Assembly (NCBI RefSeq): GCF_963662255.1
Contig: NC_085072.1
Coordinates: 1,492,001 to 1,556,000, forward strand
DNA: 64,000 nt
Source: Cinclus cinclus
Lineage: Eukaryota; Chordata; Aves; Passeriformes; Cinclidae
Direction of reading: 5' to 3'
The notes under the pieces were generated by a model. The model was given only the letters and a program-made list of their open reading frames with translations, did not search any database and was not told the origin of the DNA. This document shows, piece by piece, positions 37,297-53,061 of the stretch. The translations under genes were made by a program, and so were the position numbers. Numbering within the stretch: position 1 is the first letter of the stretch; each line of letters begins with the position of its first letter.

Positions 37297-40200
37297 TCAG
37301 AACAAAGCACTCTTTCTCCTCTGCTCAGAGATCCATCCCCCGGGGTTCACATCCATTTGCAACATCTTCATCACCCACTTGTCCTTCCTGGCTCCATCAA
37401 TGAACTCGTCAAGGGACAGCTGCCCTGTGGGTGAGAGCAGGGAACACAGGTGGGCAGCAGAACACAGAGACAAGAGAGGAGGAGGAGGCAGGGAGCAATT
37501 CCATCCATGTGTCCGATAAAAAGTGAATCAGACACGATCTTACAGACCCTCCCCACCTCTGCCGGGCCAGGGGCTGTGACCCAGCCCCTTCCCACCTGCC
37601 CCATCCCAACGGGAGCCTCCCGATGCTGCAGGGGCTCACCCCGGCTCCTCCGGGACTGGGGTCAGTCGGGTCCTGACTGGAACCAGCGTCTTTACTGAGC
37701 TCTTTGTGCTGGGACTGGGAGCTGCCCTCTGGCTGCTGGGGGCTGTCAGAGGATGGGAGCTGAGTGACATCAAAATCCAGCCCGAGCAGCGACTCCTCGG
37801 TCTTTTACATTAAAATAACAACGAGAAAGGCTTCACCCTGCTCCACCAGGCCACTTCTGGCTCTGTGGAACAGAGCAGAACCAAACCCAGCTGTCCATTG
37901 TGAGTGACACAATAGAGCCAAGTGATCTCTGCACAGCCGGGATCAAAGCTCAGCTCAGGTGAGCTCTCAGCAGGTAGGAATGCAGCCTGTGCCTTCCATC
38001 ACTCACCATCCCCGTTCTCATCCACCAGCTGAAATATCCTCTCCACCACCTCCTCTGGTGTCAGCAGCGGGGTCCTCTCCTCCACCTCTGACCAGCACAC
38101 CTTCTTCAGCCTGTAGATAGACTGAAAGGGCTTCACAAATTAGGAAAAGGACTGAAAAATGAAAAGCAGTGAACTCTGTTGTCATCCCATCGCTGTGAAG
38201 GTCTTTTTCAAAGGCTGGGGTTTAACCTTTCTGGAAGGATCTGCCCCTCAACAGCCTCAGATCTGGGATGGAACCTCTGACCTTATCCCTACACTCGCTG
38301 CACATTAATTACCTCGTTTGCTCTGTGAAGCTGCTGCCCTCCTGTTCTCCTTACGCATATTGGTCAGACCTCAGGGCTCCTTTGTAAAGAACAAAGTGAG
38401 AGTTTCACAGGTGGGAAAAATCAAAAGCCTTGCGAGAGATTTTTTGCTCACATCCGAATCCAGGCCCATCTGGGCTAAGCCAGCCCTCTCTCTGGGGAAG
38501 CTGCGTGCAGGCTGCACATCAAGCCTGGCTTAGCACTTACTCTGACCCACAGTTTCTGCTCCTCTTTGCCACAGGAAAGGGTCAGGCTTTATCTACTCCT
38601 CCCGCAGCACCACCTGGCCATTGCTACCTTTACTGCTTAGGCTGAAGGGTTTTGTCTAAAGTCTTCCCAGAGAGAGGATTAGCAGTGGCCTCACAGTTCT
38701 GGGCAATTCTTGGCTGACCTCAAAGCAGTAATGAACGTGGCCCAGACAGGCTGCCCTGCTTTCACACCTGCTGCTGCAGGTGACCAGCTGCTCACCTTCC
38801 CAGCCACAAGGCCCCGCTGCCCACGGGGGCAATTCCTGCACCTCCCAGAGATGCTCAGATTGGGGATGAACCTGGTTTTCAGCCTTCTGAGCTCTGCTGG
38901 GCAGGGAACAGCCCCTGTGGTGCTGTAGCACAGCCACCAAGATATTTCAGCTCAGGTAGGAGCACAGGTACTTGTGTCTGGCTGTCTGCTCAGCCCCACA
39001 GTTCTTCAGGGTGGAAAAGCCCTTTAGGATCAACCCAACTGCTCCCACAGCAATGCCAAGGCCACCCCCAGTCCCTGTTCCCAAGTGTCACATCTACACA
39101 CCTTTTATATCTATTCAGGGATAGGGGCTCTGCTGTCAGGGCTGGACAGCACTTCCAGTGAAGAAATTTTTTCCTAATAATCATCTAAACCTCCCCGGGT
39201 GCAACTCGAGGTGATTTCCCCTTGTTCTGTCTCTTGGGAGAGCAGAGCAGCTCCCACCCTGCCAATCGAACCCTGGAATCCTCTCTACCTCCACACAGTC
39301 ATGGCTAAATCCAAGTGCAGGACACAGCAGAACCCCAGACAGGCCCCAGCACAAAGGGATTTGGGCACTACTTGGTCCCTCTGAGGGCATTCTCACCAAC
39401 CACCAGCCAGGGCACAGCCCCAGTGAGGGCATGGGGTGAAACCCTCCTGCCCAGTCAGCACAGGAGCTTTGGGGAGGGGACGCTGAAAGGAAAGGCAGAG
39501 CAGAGCTCTGGGATGTCCAGAGGCTGCAGCAGGAGGGCCAGGGTGCCACAGTGGGCACAGCAGAGCCCTCGGACACCCAGCAGGCTCCAAACCCTTCCCC
39601 CAAGGTCGGGCATTTTCACTTCATCACCATCCACAGCAGCTTTGGAACCTGATAATCACAAGTCCCAAACACCTCATAACATTGCCAAAGAGCAGGGATT
39701 GCTTCAAAAAGGGATTGGGCAATGCCCATTTACCTCAACGATTTCCAGCAGCTCAGGTTTATCTATGCAGCCATTCCCATCCTTGTCATACACTTTGAAC
39801 GTCCACCTCAGCTTGTGTTCCAGTTTTCCTCGTAAAACAAGATTCAAGGCAGCTACATATTCCAGAAAATCAATGGTGTTATCCTGTGGCAACAGAGAAG
39901 CAGCAGCTGGATGACACTTGGCTGGGTAGCAAGTTGATAGAAAAGTGTTTTACAGCTTCCAGAAAACCTGGGCTGAAACTGCCAGAAGGATAATGCATGG
40001 GACAGGTGCTCGTCTGGCATCTTAAGGAAGGTTTGCAGCAGCTCAGGACAGCAGCAGGCACAGCCACCCCCCTGTGCACCCAGGCTGGGCTCCTGCTCCC
40101 CCGTCCTGCCATGCACCAGCATCCTTAAAAACAGCCTTTGTCCTGTTGGGAAAATCCAATGAATCAGGAATGGGGCTTCATCTTCAGTGCAGTTTGCTCT

Positions 40201-41305
40201 GCTACCTCTTCTCCACAGGTTTCATAACAGAATTTGGGACCTGAACCTTTCATTTTTCACAAGAATTTGGGTTTTTACAACTTGGAATTCTGAGTTAATT
40301 CTGACCTGCCAAGCTCTTCCATGGCCTTTTTAAATCCTTTCCCACAAACTGACTTTTGCTGCCTCTTCAATGAGATTTTCACCCTATTTTCAAAGGGATC
40401 TTAAGGGAGATGAGTTGATCAGAGATGAACAACCTGAGTCCCCTTTTCCTGTATTGATACAAACATCCCCACAGCTGGAATATGATCAGGAGCTTCAGGA
40501 AAAGAATAATTGAACCATTTGGCAAGTGCTGCCCACCCAAGGCTGCTGAGTTTGACCATTCTGAGAAGCCAAAGCATCCCAGGCTGCCCGTGGCAGCAGG
40601 GCAGGGAGTGCAGGAGCTGGCCCTAAACCACAAACCCCACTTTCCTCAGGCGTCTCATGAAAAATACAGCAAATGGAATTAAAACCAGAATGTCTGAATT
40701 GTTCAGCATTCCTTCGCTTTTGGAAAGAAAAGTTAAAATCAGTATTTTGTTACAAACCACCTGCTTGTACTGAATACAGACACTTCCTCCAACACAGAAC
40801 CAGCCTGAGTTGGATTTGCCTGCTCTGTAATTTCCCCTCTCAACAGAGAAATATTTTTGCCTTGGCTATCTGAGGGTCTCCAAGTGTAACTGCCTAAGTT
40901 TCAACTTCTTAATCCATCCTTAGTCCCTTACGGGTACACTTTGACCTTAATTTAGGTAGAGATTCAAGGAGATAAATCCAGGCCAGCCTTCTCTTGCCTC
41001 AGTCCCATCAAGGGTGGGCACTACCCAGACACCTCCACCACTGCAGAAATCAGATTTGGAAATTGTTACACAAATAACTGCAAAACTTTCTCAGCACTCA
41101 CCCCATTCTTGTCAAAAGCCCTGAACATGTTCTCCACGTACTCTTCTGCTTCCTGGTTGTCCTGGACCCCAAAGAACCGCTTGAACTCGTGCATGAAGAG
41201 GGTCCCACTGGGACATTCCACCACAAATTTCTTATACCATTCCTGCAGCTCAGCAACATCAATCTCTCCTTGCTCCCCTTCAGCATTGGTGAACTGCTGT
41301 CCCAT
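37297..41305 (-). CDS. GUCA1B: GUCA1B, guanylate cyclase-activating protein 2 (4 exons, 198 aa)
   Basis: GCAP2 is the second photoreceptor EF-hand regulator of retinal guanylate cyclase. It activates the enzyme when calcium falls in light. Exons 5' to 3': 41102-41305, 39734-39883, 38007-38121, 37297-37424 (597 nt, GT-AG introns). The start MGQQF keeps Gly2 for myristoylation. The GCAP2 signature [14 protein letters not shown] distinguishes it from GCAP1. EF1 is degenerate ([12 protein letters not shown]). EF2 ([12 protein letters not shown]), EF3 ([12 protein letters not shown]) and EF4 (DENGDGQLSLDE) are intact. The C-terminus [13 protein letters not shown]...RRKSAL keeps the conserved serine in a basic context. 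Length is close to human (200 aa). The gene lies tail-to-tail with GUCA1A and shares its intron positions, as expected for an old tandem-inverted duplicate. Confidence 0.97.
38985..39255 (-). repeat. CR1 LINE fragment in GUCA1B intron 2
   Basis: The + strand reads as the reverse complement of CR1: TTCAGGGTGGAAAAGCCCTTT, a diverged middle, then CAGTGAAGAAATTTTTTCCT and TCATCTAAACCTCCCC. It is longer than the other fragments and diverged. Confidence 0.65.
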
Positions 41306-41771
41306 TTTCCTCCGGAATGCAGGGTTAAAAACAGAAGGAAATGAAGAAAAACCCTGCCCAAGTCCTTTGTTCTTTTTCTTCTCGCTGTCTCGTGCCTTTC
41401 TCTGATGCCACTGCCGTGTCTTGCTATGTCACCTTCCCTTTTCTGTGCTTTATTTTCTTGTTCCTCCTCCCCTGCCCAGCTCCTGGCAGCTCCGTGTGCT
41501 CCCCAGGAGATCTGAGTGGCTCCTCTGCCCCCGAGCACTGAGCGCTGGGCACGGATAAAAATAACTAAAGATCATTAGGAGATTCCCCACCCATGAGCCC
41601 CAGAGACCTTCAGATGTTCTGAGCTGTGCCCTATTTAGGAGCAAACTCCAGGGGCCCATGGTCTTTCTACACATTCATACCTCCCTGTCAAAGAATTTGG
41701 GAGCAGAGGTTCCCTGTACACACCACACACAGCCCCTTCTCTGTGCTGTAGAGTTTTCTAGGGAAGAAAAG

Positions 41772-41942
41772 GGATTATAGGGGAAGGAACACTAATCTTT
41801 GCAATGCTGGCTTGTTTTTCCTGCCTGTGGGGTTTGCTCAGTGCTTCAGTGAGATGGGGCATAGGAAAAACAACAACTACAGAGAGGGAAACCTGAGAAA
41901 ACAAATACTTCCATGAAAAAAAACCAACCTGCTGATGGATTA
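41772..41942 (-). promoter_or_regulatory. CRX/OTX-type sites upstream of GUCA1B
   Basis: GGATTA (41772-41777), CTAATC (41792-41797) and GGATTA (41937-41942) lie 470-640 bp upstream of the GUCA1B ATG. They are candidate photoreceptor homeodomain sites, fewer and more spread than at GUCA1A. Confidence 0.4.
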
Positions 41943-44799
41943 AATTAATTGAATGCCTACTGTAGGTTGTGAGACAATTAGTGAAGGCACCTAGATACTT
42001 TCAGATTCTCTTGCTGTCACATCTCCATCTTAAAACTTTATGCTACAAAGAGCAGCAGTTGCTTATTTACATATTTTTAGAGCATCTTCTCCTTATTCCC
42101 TTCCCCTCTCTGTGTCCATGGAAATTCTCCTGCTTACTCCTTCCCCCCTGAATCTCATTTATTGCTTTGATTACAGACACAAAGTGCAGCTCTTCCCTGG
42201 GCTCTTCCTTTCTGCTCAGCACCACTCACAGCCTGGGCTCAACCCCTCCTCCCAGCACACACAGAGCCCTTTTCTTTTCCTGAGGAGCCACCAGCTTTTC
42301 TGCACGCCAGACCAGTTATCCTGAACCCAGCCAGTATCTGTGCCAGTGGAAAAAATGACCTGAGCTATAAATGTGCCCAAGCCAGCCCAATATCTTCATT
42401 AAGAGGATTGGAGCAGCATTAATAGGAAACCATAGATTCTCTTCTCCTACTGCCAAGGCCTAGATGATTTAAACTGCTCATTTTTTGGAACTTTTTTTGG
42501 TGTTGGTCATTCCTTTTTCCTGCAACACAGCTGGGGAGTTTGGGGCGTGCTGGGGTGAAGCCTCTCCACCATTTTGTGCTGCTCTCCTGCACGGAGCTGC
42601 CTGCTGGAATGTGAGTGCTGAGAGCACACAGCAAGACTCCACATGCCCAGGACATTGTCTTGACTCATTGCATAATTTTGTTTTGCCTTATGGGAACTTG
42701 GTGATCTGTTCCCAGGAAAGAAAATGGTTCCTTTTTATTTTGATGACTGCAATCTTATCCAGCTGGGAACAAAGGGCTGCAAGAGACTGGGAGTACAAAG
42801 CCCAGCTGCTGCTGTTGCAGGTATCATGACATACAATCATGTTGATAAAATAGTGCTATTAATTTGGCACTGAAATAAAGTAAATCCCATAGCTCCTGGC
42901 ATGAAAATTCCTCTTCACATCCTCTGTGTGCTCTGCAGACTGCACTGAAAGAGCTGCTGTCTCTTAGCCAGCAAGATGTCACTTCATTAGGTCCAGTTTA
43001 TCAGCCAGAAGATCTCTTCATTTGAGTAAAAAAAAAATAATAACAACGCAGATAGAGGTAGGTATAGGCAGAGAGAAGTAAAAATAAGAAGAACAATTTC
43101 TAGAAAACACTACAGTGCAGAGTTTGGTGCTGTTTGCCCGCCTGAAGGAGCAGGATCAATGCTGTGTGCCGTGTCAGAGCGAACACTTTGGATGATCAGT
43201 TACAGGTAGCATCTGATTGCAGTCCTGCCTAATGAACTATCCCTGCATTATCACCTCTCCAGCTCCAGAGCCCTGAGTTTCCCAGCCAAGAGCATGGAAA
43301 AAGACAGCTTATTTCCCATCAGCTGCTACCCAACGTGCTGCCACACGCTTCAGCACAGCCTGGTAGAAACTCGAGAGGAGAAAAAAAAAAAAAAACCACC
43401 AAACCCTGCAGAGGGCTGGGAAGACTCATTTGTTTGGCATCTGAGCTGGTGCTGGGGAGGCAGCAGAGGCTGTGGCAGAGGCAGCAAGGTGCTGGCAGCA
43501 CAGCTGCCTGCCAGAGGGGACCAGCTGCAGGTAGGGCTGCACCCTTCTCCCAGGCTGGAGCTCCCAAACTCGAGCAATCCTCACCCAGCTGCTTTGCCAC
43601 GTCGCTCCAGTTTTTAAACCCCCCAGGCCTGGCCTGCCCCAGAACTCCTCCTGCATCTCGAGTGTCCTTCCAGTGAGCCCGGAAAGGGCAAAACCCAGCC
43701 CGGGCAGCTCCAGCACTGCACAGAGCCAAGGCAGCAGGAGCGTGAGCAGCAGCACCGCTGGTGGCTCCTTCCACAGCTCCCCAGCATCCGAGCACAGCCA
43801 CAGCCGGACCAAAGCATCCTTAAATTCCGCCAGGGAGGGAGGCGTGGACAGCAGGAATGCAGGGAGGATGAACGGCGGCTTTTGTGCTGACCCATCAGAG
43901 GAGAGATCAAAGATCCTTCAGAGCTTGGCCTGGAGTTCAGCCCAATATCTCCCTGTGTGTTTTCCCAGTTGCTCCCAAAATTGTCCCACCACTGCATGCT
44001 TTGATAGAGCAGGAATAACAAGGGTGTTTTATTCCAGGAGCAGCTGTCCCCTGGTTTGCACATCAGGAATAGTCAGGTACCACTAATGAAACCCATCTCA
44101 CCCAGCACAGAGAGCACTGACACATCTTGTTTTCTGCTTATTGCCAGAAAGATTTTCTCATGTGCTGACAAACCCCTGCATGTTTCCTCTGAGTGGAATT
44201 CCATGATGAATGAAGCCTGAAATATTTACCTTGCGCTTGGCATCCAGCAAGGCAAACTTCCCCAGAAAAATGGTGAATTGTTTTGTGTCTGTGTGAAGAT
44301 CTCCAAGATTTTATCTAATTCCAAACTCTTGGCTCGGGACTGAGCTGTGGGTGTAAGTCAGCCTTCCCAAAGCCAGGGTTCAGCGTTTTCCCCAGTGTTC
44401 ACAGTGAGAAGGAAAAGGGAAATTCCCATTTTGTTCTTTCTCTAGTTCATTGAAACTGAATAGTGAAGTATTGTATGATCCTTGAAACCAAGATTCACCA
44501 CTGAGTCACAGTTCTCCACCTACGAGGAAAATAAATATGACGCGAGGCTGGAGGGCAGGAGACTGCGGAGGGAGCAGCAAGAAGCTGCTGAGCCCCTTCC
44601 CAGGGGTAGGTGTGACCCCAGAGCAGGCATGGAGGCAGGGAAGAGGGATGTTTTTCTGCTTTTCAGAGAAAAAAGAAAAACCTGTGTGCCTGACACAGAG
44701 CTTTAATCAGAGCTGAGTTTAGGGTTTGGTTTCAGCCTGTGCTGTTGGCTGGATAGGGACTGACATGGATGGATGGATGGAGGACAAGAGCAAATGTAC
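41943..44799. other. Intergenic interval between GUCA1B and IRF6 promoter
   Basis: No gene was recognised. There is a poly-A run at about 43381-43396. Overlapping open frames on both strands at 43.3-44.1 kb show no familiar motif and are judged chance. Distal IRF6 regulatory sequence could lie here, but nothing specific was identified. Confidence 0.45.
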
Positions 44800-45060
44800 T
44801 TAGGCTGTTCTAGGGGAGGTTTCAATTGGATATTTGGGAGAATTTCTTCACTGAAAGGATGGACAAGCATTGGAACAGGCTGCCCGGGGAAGTGGCGGAG
44901 CCACCGTCTCTGGAAGTGCTCAAAACCCTGCGGAAGTGGTGCCAAGGGGCACGGCTTAGGGGTGGGCATGGCAGTGCTGGGTTAATGTTTGGACTCGATG
45001 GTCTCAGAAGTATTTTCCAGCCTTAATTACTGCTGTGATTCAATGACTCAGCTGAATACG
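44800..45060 (+). repeat. CR1 LINE 3'-end, relatively intact
   Basis: TTCTTCACTGAAAGGATGGA, CAAGCATTGGAACAGGCTGC, TTTGGACTCGATGGTCTCAG and TTCCAGCCTTAATTAC follow the forward CR1 3' consensus closely, ending in GTGATTCAATGA. It lies about 170 bp left of the IRF6 CpG island. A short GGAT tetranucleotide run precedes it. Confidence 0.85.
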
Positions 45061-45229
45061 CCTTGAACTGTGAAAAAGCCCAGGAACTTAATGTTTTCTT
45101 CCAAAAATATTCCATTTAAAAGGCAAAGATATCCCGCTTAAAAGCAAACTTCCTTTCCTAAATACTCCATCTACCAGGAGGAAAACAAATATCCCATTTG
45201 GGACTTTCCTAAATATTCCATTTGACGGG

Positions 45230-45850
45230 AAAAAGGCCGCGGCAGAAGTGCGGGGCTGCGGGGTGATTCCCCGTGCGGAGTTGGGAGGGGGATTCTGAGG
45301 GGTTCGGGGGGATCTGCGGGAGCGGAGCAGGGCGGGGCGGGCGGCGCGGCTGCGCCGAGCGCACCTGGGCAGGTGAGGGGCGGGGAGGGGCAGCTGAGGA
45401 GGGCGGAACGGGGCAGGTGAGGCGGGGCGGGCGCTGGGTGAGCGCGGCCGCCGCTGCCCGAGCGCCGCTGCCCCACTCGCGGGCCCCGCGGGGCGGCCCC
45501 GAGCCCCCGCGGGACGGACGGACGGACGGACAGACAGACAGACAGACAGCTGGGGTGAGCTGTGCGGGGATCGGACGGTACCGGCCCCGGAGCCTCCCGG
45601 GCCGGGATCCGCCGGGCGCGGCCCCGTCCCGCGTGGGGCTGCGGGGCGGAGCGGGGCCGGTTCGGTGCGGGCGCGGTCATTTGCGGTGGTTTGCGGTCAT
45701 TTGCGGTGGTTTGCGGTGCTGGGGCTCGGGGCGCTCCGTGCGGGGCTCTGGGGGCTGCAGCTCCCCCGGGCCCGGTGCGGGGGCGCCGTGCGGGTCCGGG
45801 CGCAGCCGGGAGAGCAGAGCGCAGCCCGCTGGAAATGCCGATTTACCGCT
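45230..45850 (+). promoter_or_regulatory. IRF6 CpG-island promoter and putative non-coding exon 1
   Basis: This is an abrupt CpG-rich island in AT-richer surroundings. A strong splice donor (GGG|GTGAGC) at 45555 would end a non-coding first exon at 45554. The exon end contains a perfect (GACG)4(GACA)5 repeat at 45513-45548. A 10-bp motif (TTTGCGGTGG / TTTGCGGTCA) is repeated at about 45678-45718 in the intron start. Vertebrate IRF6 genes begin with non-coding exons, which fits, but the exact transcription start is unknown. Confidence 0.6.
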
Positions 45851-48675
45851 CCTTCCCTTCGGCTGCGCTGGGCTGGCCCCGGGCTACGCCTTTCAGATCG
45901 GTGTAAAGCGAGGCCTAAAGTTAGGGCAAGGCTGGTGTTTTCCCCCTCCCACCCCCTTCACCCGCTGCAGTGTTCGGATCGCAGCTGTTACACCCCGAAT
46001 CTCCACACTTTGTGTAATAACTTGTGCCCCTTCCAGTTTCAGGCGCTGCCTGGCTGTGGTGGGGCTGAAGTGACTAGATTGGAGCGTGCAAACTGGGATT
46101 TCAAGGAGTTAATGGTGTTCGGGTGCACTGGGGGCAGCGCGGGTGGTGGGAGGCAGGAGATGAACAGAACTCTGAAATGTGGGAGCCCCAGGTTCCCGGT
46201 GTAGGAAGGTGATTCAGCGTCAGATGGAAATTCAGCCTGTTTCTCTGGGGTAAGGTTTGCCTTTGAAAAAAATGAATACGGGACTGTGAAATCCAGGATA
46301 ATATAGTCAAACAAAGGTAACAAGGAAGGAGCAGGGTCTGTGGGTTCGCAGCAGTGAACCCCGAGAAGAGCCTTCCATCTTCAGAGACTTTAATGGACGA
46401 GGTGGAGCAGGGACCAATATATTTGGGTCTGCAGGTGGGGAGCGAAAGCATCTGTGCAGCAAAGCTGAGTTGGGTTTCAGGACTGTTTTCCTGGTGCTGT
46501 AGGACCTCACCAGGGCCCCGAATGTCAGCACAGCTGACCGGGGCTGTCCCTGACCTTGGTCACTCCTCTGCACTGCTCCAGGATGGCTGCTCCTTCCTGA
46601 CTATGACTTGTTCTCGTTGGGCTGAATGTCTCCAAGGAGAAATATTAATAATTAGGGTACAGGGAGTAATTACTTCACTGACCAGAGATGCATTAGCAGT
46701 ACAAGGATGTGCTAATTATCCCTACACACCACCCAAACTGAGTAGGAATGAAGAGAACTGGATAGTCCTGGGCTTTGTGCACTGGGGAGCCTGGCAAGGG
46801 GGCCAAGCCTGACTTGGCAGAGCCGTGAATGTGCACAGACATTCATTCCCCAGGTGTCTGGCATCGGTGGAACCCCACCGGATCGAAGTTGAAGGTTGTG
46901 AGAGGCTGACTCACCGTCTGAGCCCAGCAATGGGATTCAAGTTGATTTGCTCTCAGTTATTGTGTCAACAAGTCATTGGTGATAAAAGGTCATAAAGCAT
47001 TGTAGTGTGGAGCACTGACAGACGCTGTCTGCGGGCCCAGGGACAATCCCTGCCCGCACCCCTCTTGTGACCCTGCTCCTCTCCTGGGAGAGGGGCACAA
47101 ATCTCCTGTTGTGGCCGTTTGAATTTACTCCGTGTCTTGTAAAGGCATGTGCGTCATTAGCGGGGACTGTTTTTAAAGTGTAAAAGAGATGGTGGAAACC
47201 AACCACACTAAGGATTCTTCAAAATGTCACTGCTTTCCTTTTCAAGAGGAATCCGTGCCTGATTTTGGTCTAAGTTCTAAGTTCAGGATTAACCTGGACT
47301 TTGTTTTTGCAAGCATGTTTCTGAAAATTTAATTCTGACAGAATTTTCAATATGGAGAACCAACACAGCAGAGTTCAAGGAGCATTAAAATAATTTTGAT
47401 GATTGCTTCCTGATCCTTTGCAGCTCCTGGGAAACAGTCTGGTAATATGCCCACACATTTTCAAACTATTATTTAAAGATGGTTTGCAGTTGAAGCTGAA
47501 CATATTCTTTGCAGAAAAGATGAACAGATAAACTGAGTTGTGTTTGGATTAATTTTGTGTGAGCACTTGCATCTGAAGGGATCTGCAGGTATTTGAACAA
47601 ATAAAACCTGTTCCTAGACTAGTTCTTGGATAGGATTTTTTTAATCTTCTCAATCTCTGCTACCAGACGCATTTTGCAACTCCTCCAGCAATATTCACGG
47701 CTTATGGCAAAGGTTTCACTTGTCCTGTAACTGCTTTATTACTGTGAATATTTGTAACTTCTCACCTCTGTTTCAGGATTTACAAATGAATATGGGAGAT
47801 GCACCTTCTGAGCACACTTACGGTGCAGAAATCCCTTCCCAAAATCTAAAGATAGTGAATGTTGCCTCTTCTTAGAGAGGGACACGCATTAATTATGTTT
47901 GTTTGGCTTTGTTCTATACAAGGAAAATATTGTTGGCTGGCTTCAATTGTATGAGCAACACAGGGCTACTTAACAAAAAGATTAAGTAAACAGCACTCGA
48001 TTTTTAGCAGCAGTGCAGGCAGACCTGCAGTTCATGTCCTTCTGGATAAACATCCTGGTTATTACAGGTCAGTGCTGTTTGCCAATGATTATACTGCATT
48101 CAGGGCATTCATGGAAAAGTCATAAAATGACTTTCAGAGTCTGTGTCTGTGGTAAAACAGCCCCTGTGCCTCAGCCTGGTCCCTGCACCTTGGCTGGGCT
48201 AAAGCCTCCCAGTCGGGGCAAGCCTTTCTCCTCCTTGGTGTGAGTGAAGGACTGAAGGAGCAGAGATCACATCAGCCCCCTCTCCAAGGTGTACGTGGAG
48301 CTTTGGAAATTCTGCTCCCTGTTCTTGCTGTGGCTCGTTCGTGGCTTTACCTCCTGCTCAGGGTTGAGAGCGCAGGTCTGCTCAGAGCTCGCTGTCCGTG
48401 TGCTGGCTGAGCACAGGTAAAACGCTCTGAAACACTGAATGTGAGCTCTTGTCCTTGTAACAGTGCTGGGCCCTGCTCAGGGACGTGTGTGGGACTCTCC
48501 TCCCGGCAGAGGAGTCGCCCAGCTCAATCTGAATTAGTGGTTTCAGGGCGCAGTGCTGTGAAAACAACAGCAGGGACACAGCACAGGGCCCTTTCTCATG
48601 AAATGAATTCAGTTTCTTTGAAGCAAATGAGGCTCAAGTAACCTCTGGCTGTGGCTCTGCTGTCACCCCTTGCAG
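45556..48675 (+). other. IRF6 5' intron(s)
   Basis: There is no recognised coding sequence between the CpG island and the first coding exon. A second non-coding exon, known in mammals, could be here but no sequence feature fixes it. Much of the interval is AT-rich. Confidence 0.5.
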
Positions 48676-48678
48676 ACC

Positions 48679-52258
<3,580 letters not shown>

Positions 52259-52337
52259 CCGGCCCTCGGCTTCTACCGGGGCTCCTTAGTTGTACATATA
52301 CACAAGTGTTTCTTAACCAGTGCCTTGCCTCAATCTG

Positions 52338-52343
52338 AATAAA
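52338..52343 (+). terminator. Poly(A) signal AATAAA, IRF6
   Basis: AATAAA lies 80 nt after the IRF6 stop and is followed by T/G-rich sequence (CTCGTTGTCTGATTCC). It predicts an unusually short 3' UTR. A later ATTAAA near 52593 is an alternative. Confidence 0.65.
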
Positions 52344-52734
52344 TACAATCTGTAAATCTCGTTGTCTGATTCCAAAATTTCAGCAGTCTGTGGTGCTTTT
52401 GTTTTGGAAGTGGCTCAAAACAGGGCATTACAGGAATACTTTTCACTCCTTCACCCTTTTCCTCTGTTTGCTTAAGCCACCCCTCTGTATAAATCAAGAT
52501 TTTCAATTCTGTAAAATTTTTAATCTGCTATTAATACAATGTATATAAACACTTGATCATTAGAGGAGGGGAAAGAAAATCATCTGTGCTCTATTAAACC
52601 TACCTGGACACCATCACCTTGTCTAATTTTGTTCTCTTTGATGGGGCTGTAGCAGCAACCTCAAGGCTGATACTCCTGACAGTGTGGCTTTTTTTATAGG
52701 GGTGGGTATATACATGCATTGTAAATGCATTTAT

Positions 52735-52775
52735 AACAGAACGGGGTTGGAAGGGACCTGTGGAGTCTCCGGTGG
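52735..52775 (-). repeat. Short CR1-like scrap
   Basis: ACGGGGTTGGAAGGGACCTG matches only the terminal part of a reverse-oriented CR1 tail. It is too short for certainty. Confidence 0.35.
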
Positions 52776-52839
52776 GGGGCTGATCGTTCAGATCTGTACA
52801 AGCTTTGCAGTCAGTGATGGTACAGAGCTGTGAGCGGCT

Positions 52840-53061
52840 CCAGCACGGCTCGGTCCTGTCCCTGTCCCTATCCCCGTCCCCTGCTTGGTGCCCCGGCTCG
52901 GCTGCCGGTTCCTGCCTCCCTTCCCCGGGCTCTCAGCCATCCTCCCATCCTCCTGCCCTTCTTTTTGCCGGCCATGGCGAGGCGGTCCCGCCCAGAGGCG
53001 GTGGCTGCGCTGGGGCCGGGCCGAGCCCGGGCCCGCCCCGGAACCTCGCCGGGTTCCGCCG
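52840..53061 (+). promoter_or_regulatory. GC-rich promoter region of C1orf74
   Basis: A CpG-rich block without TATA immediately precedes the C1orf74 start and continues into its CDS. It lies only about 500 bp beyond the IRF6 poly(A) signal, so the two same-strand genes are closely spaced. Confidence 0.5.

Noticed and set aside
43294..44086. Overlapping open frames on both strands upstream of IRF6
   Set aside because: No recognisable motif, no matching splice or poly(A) architecture, and frames on both strands suggest GC-driven chance ORFs.
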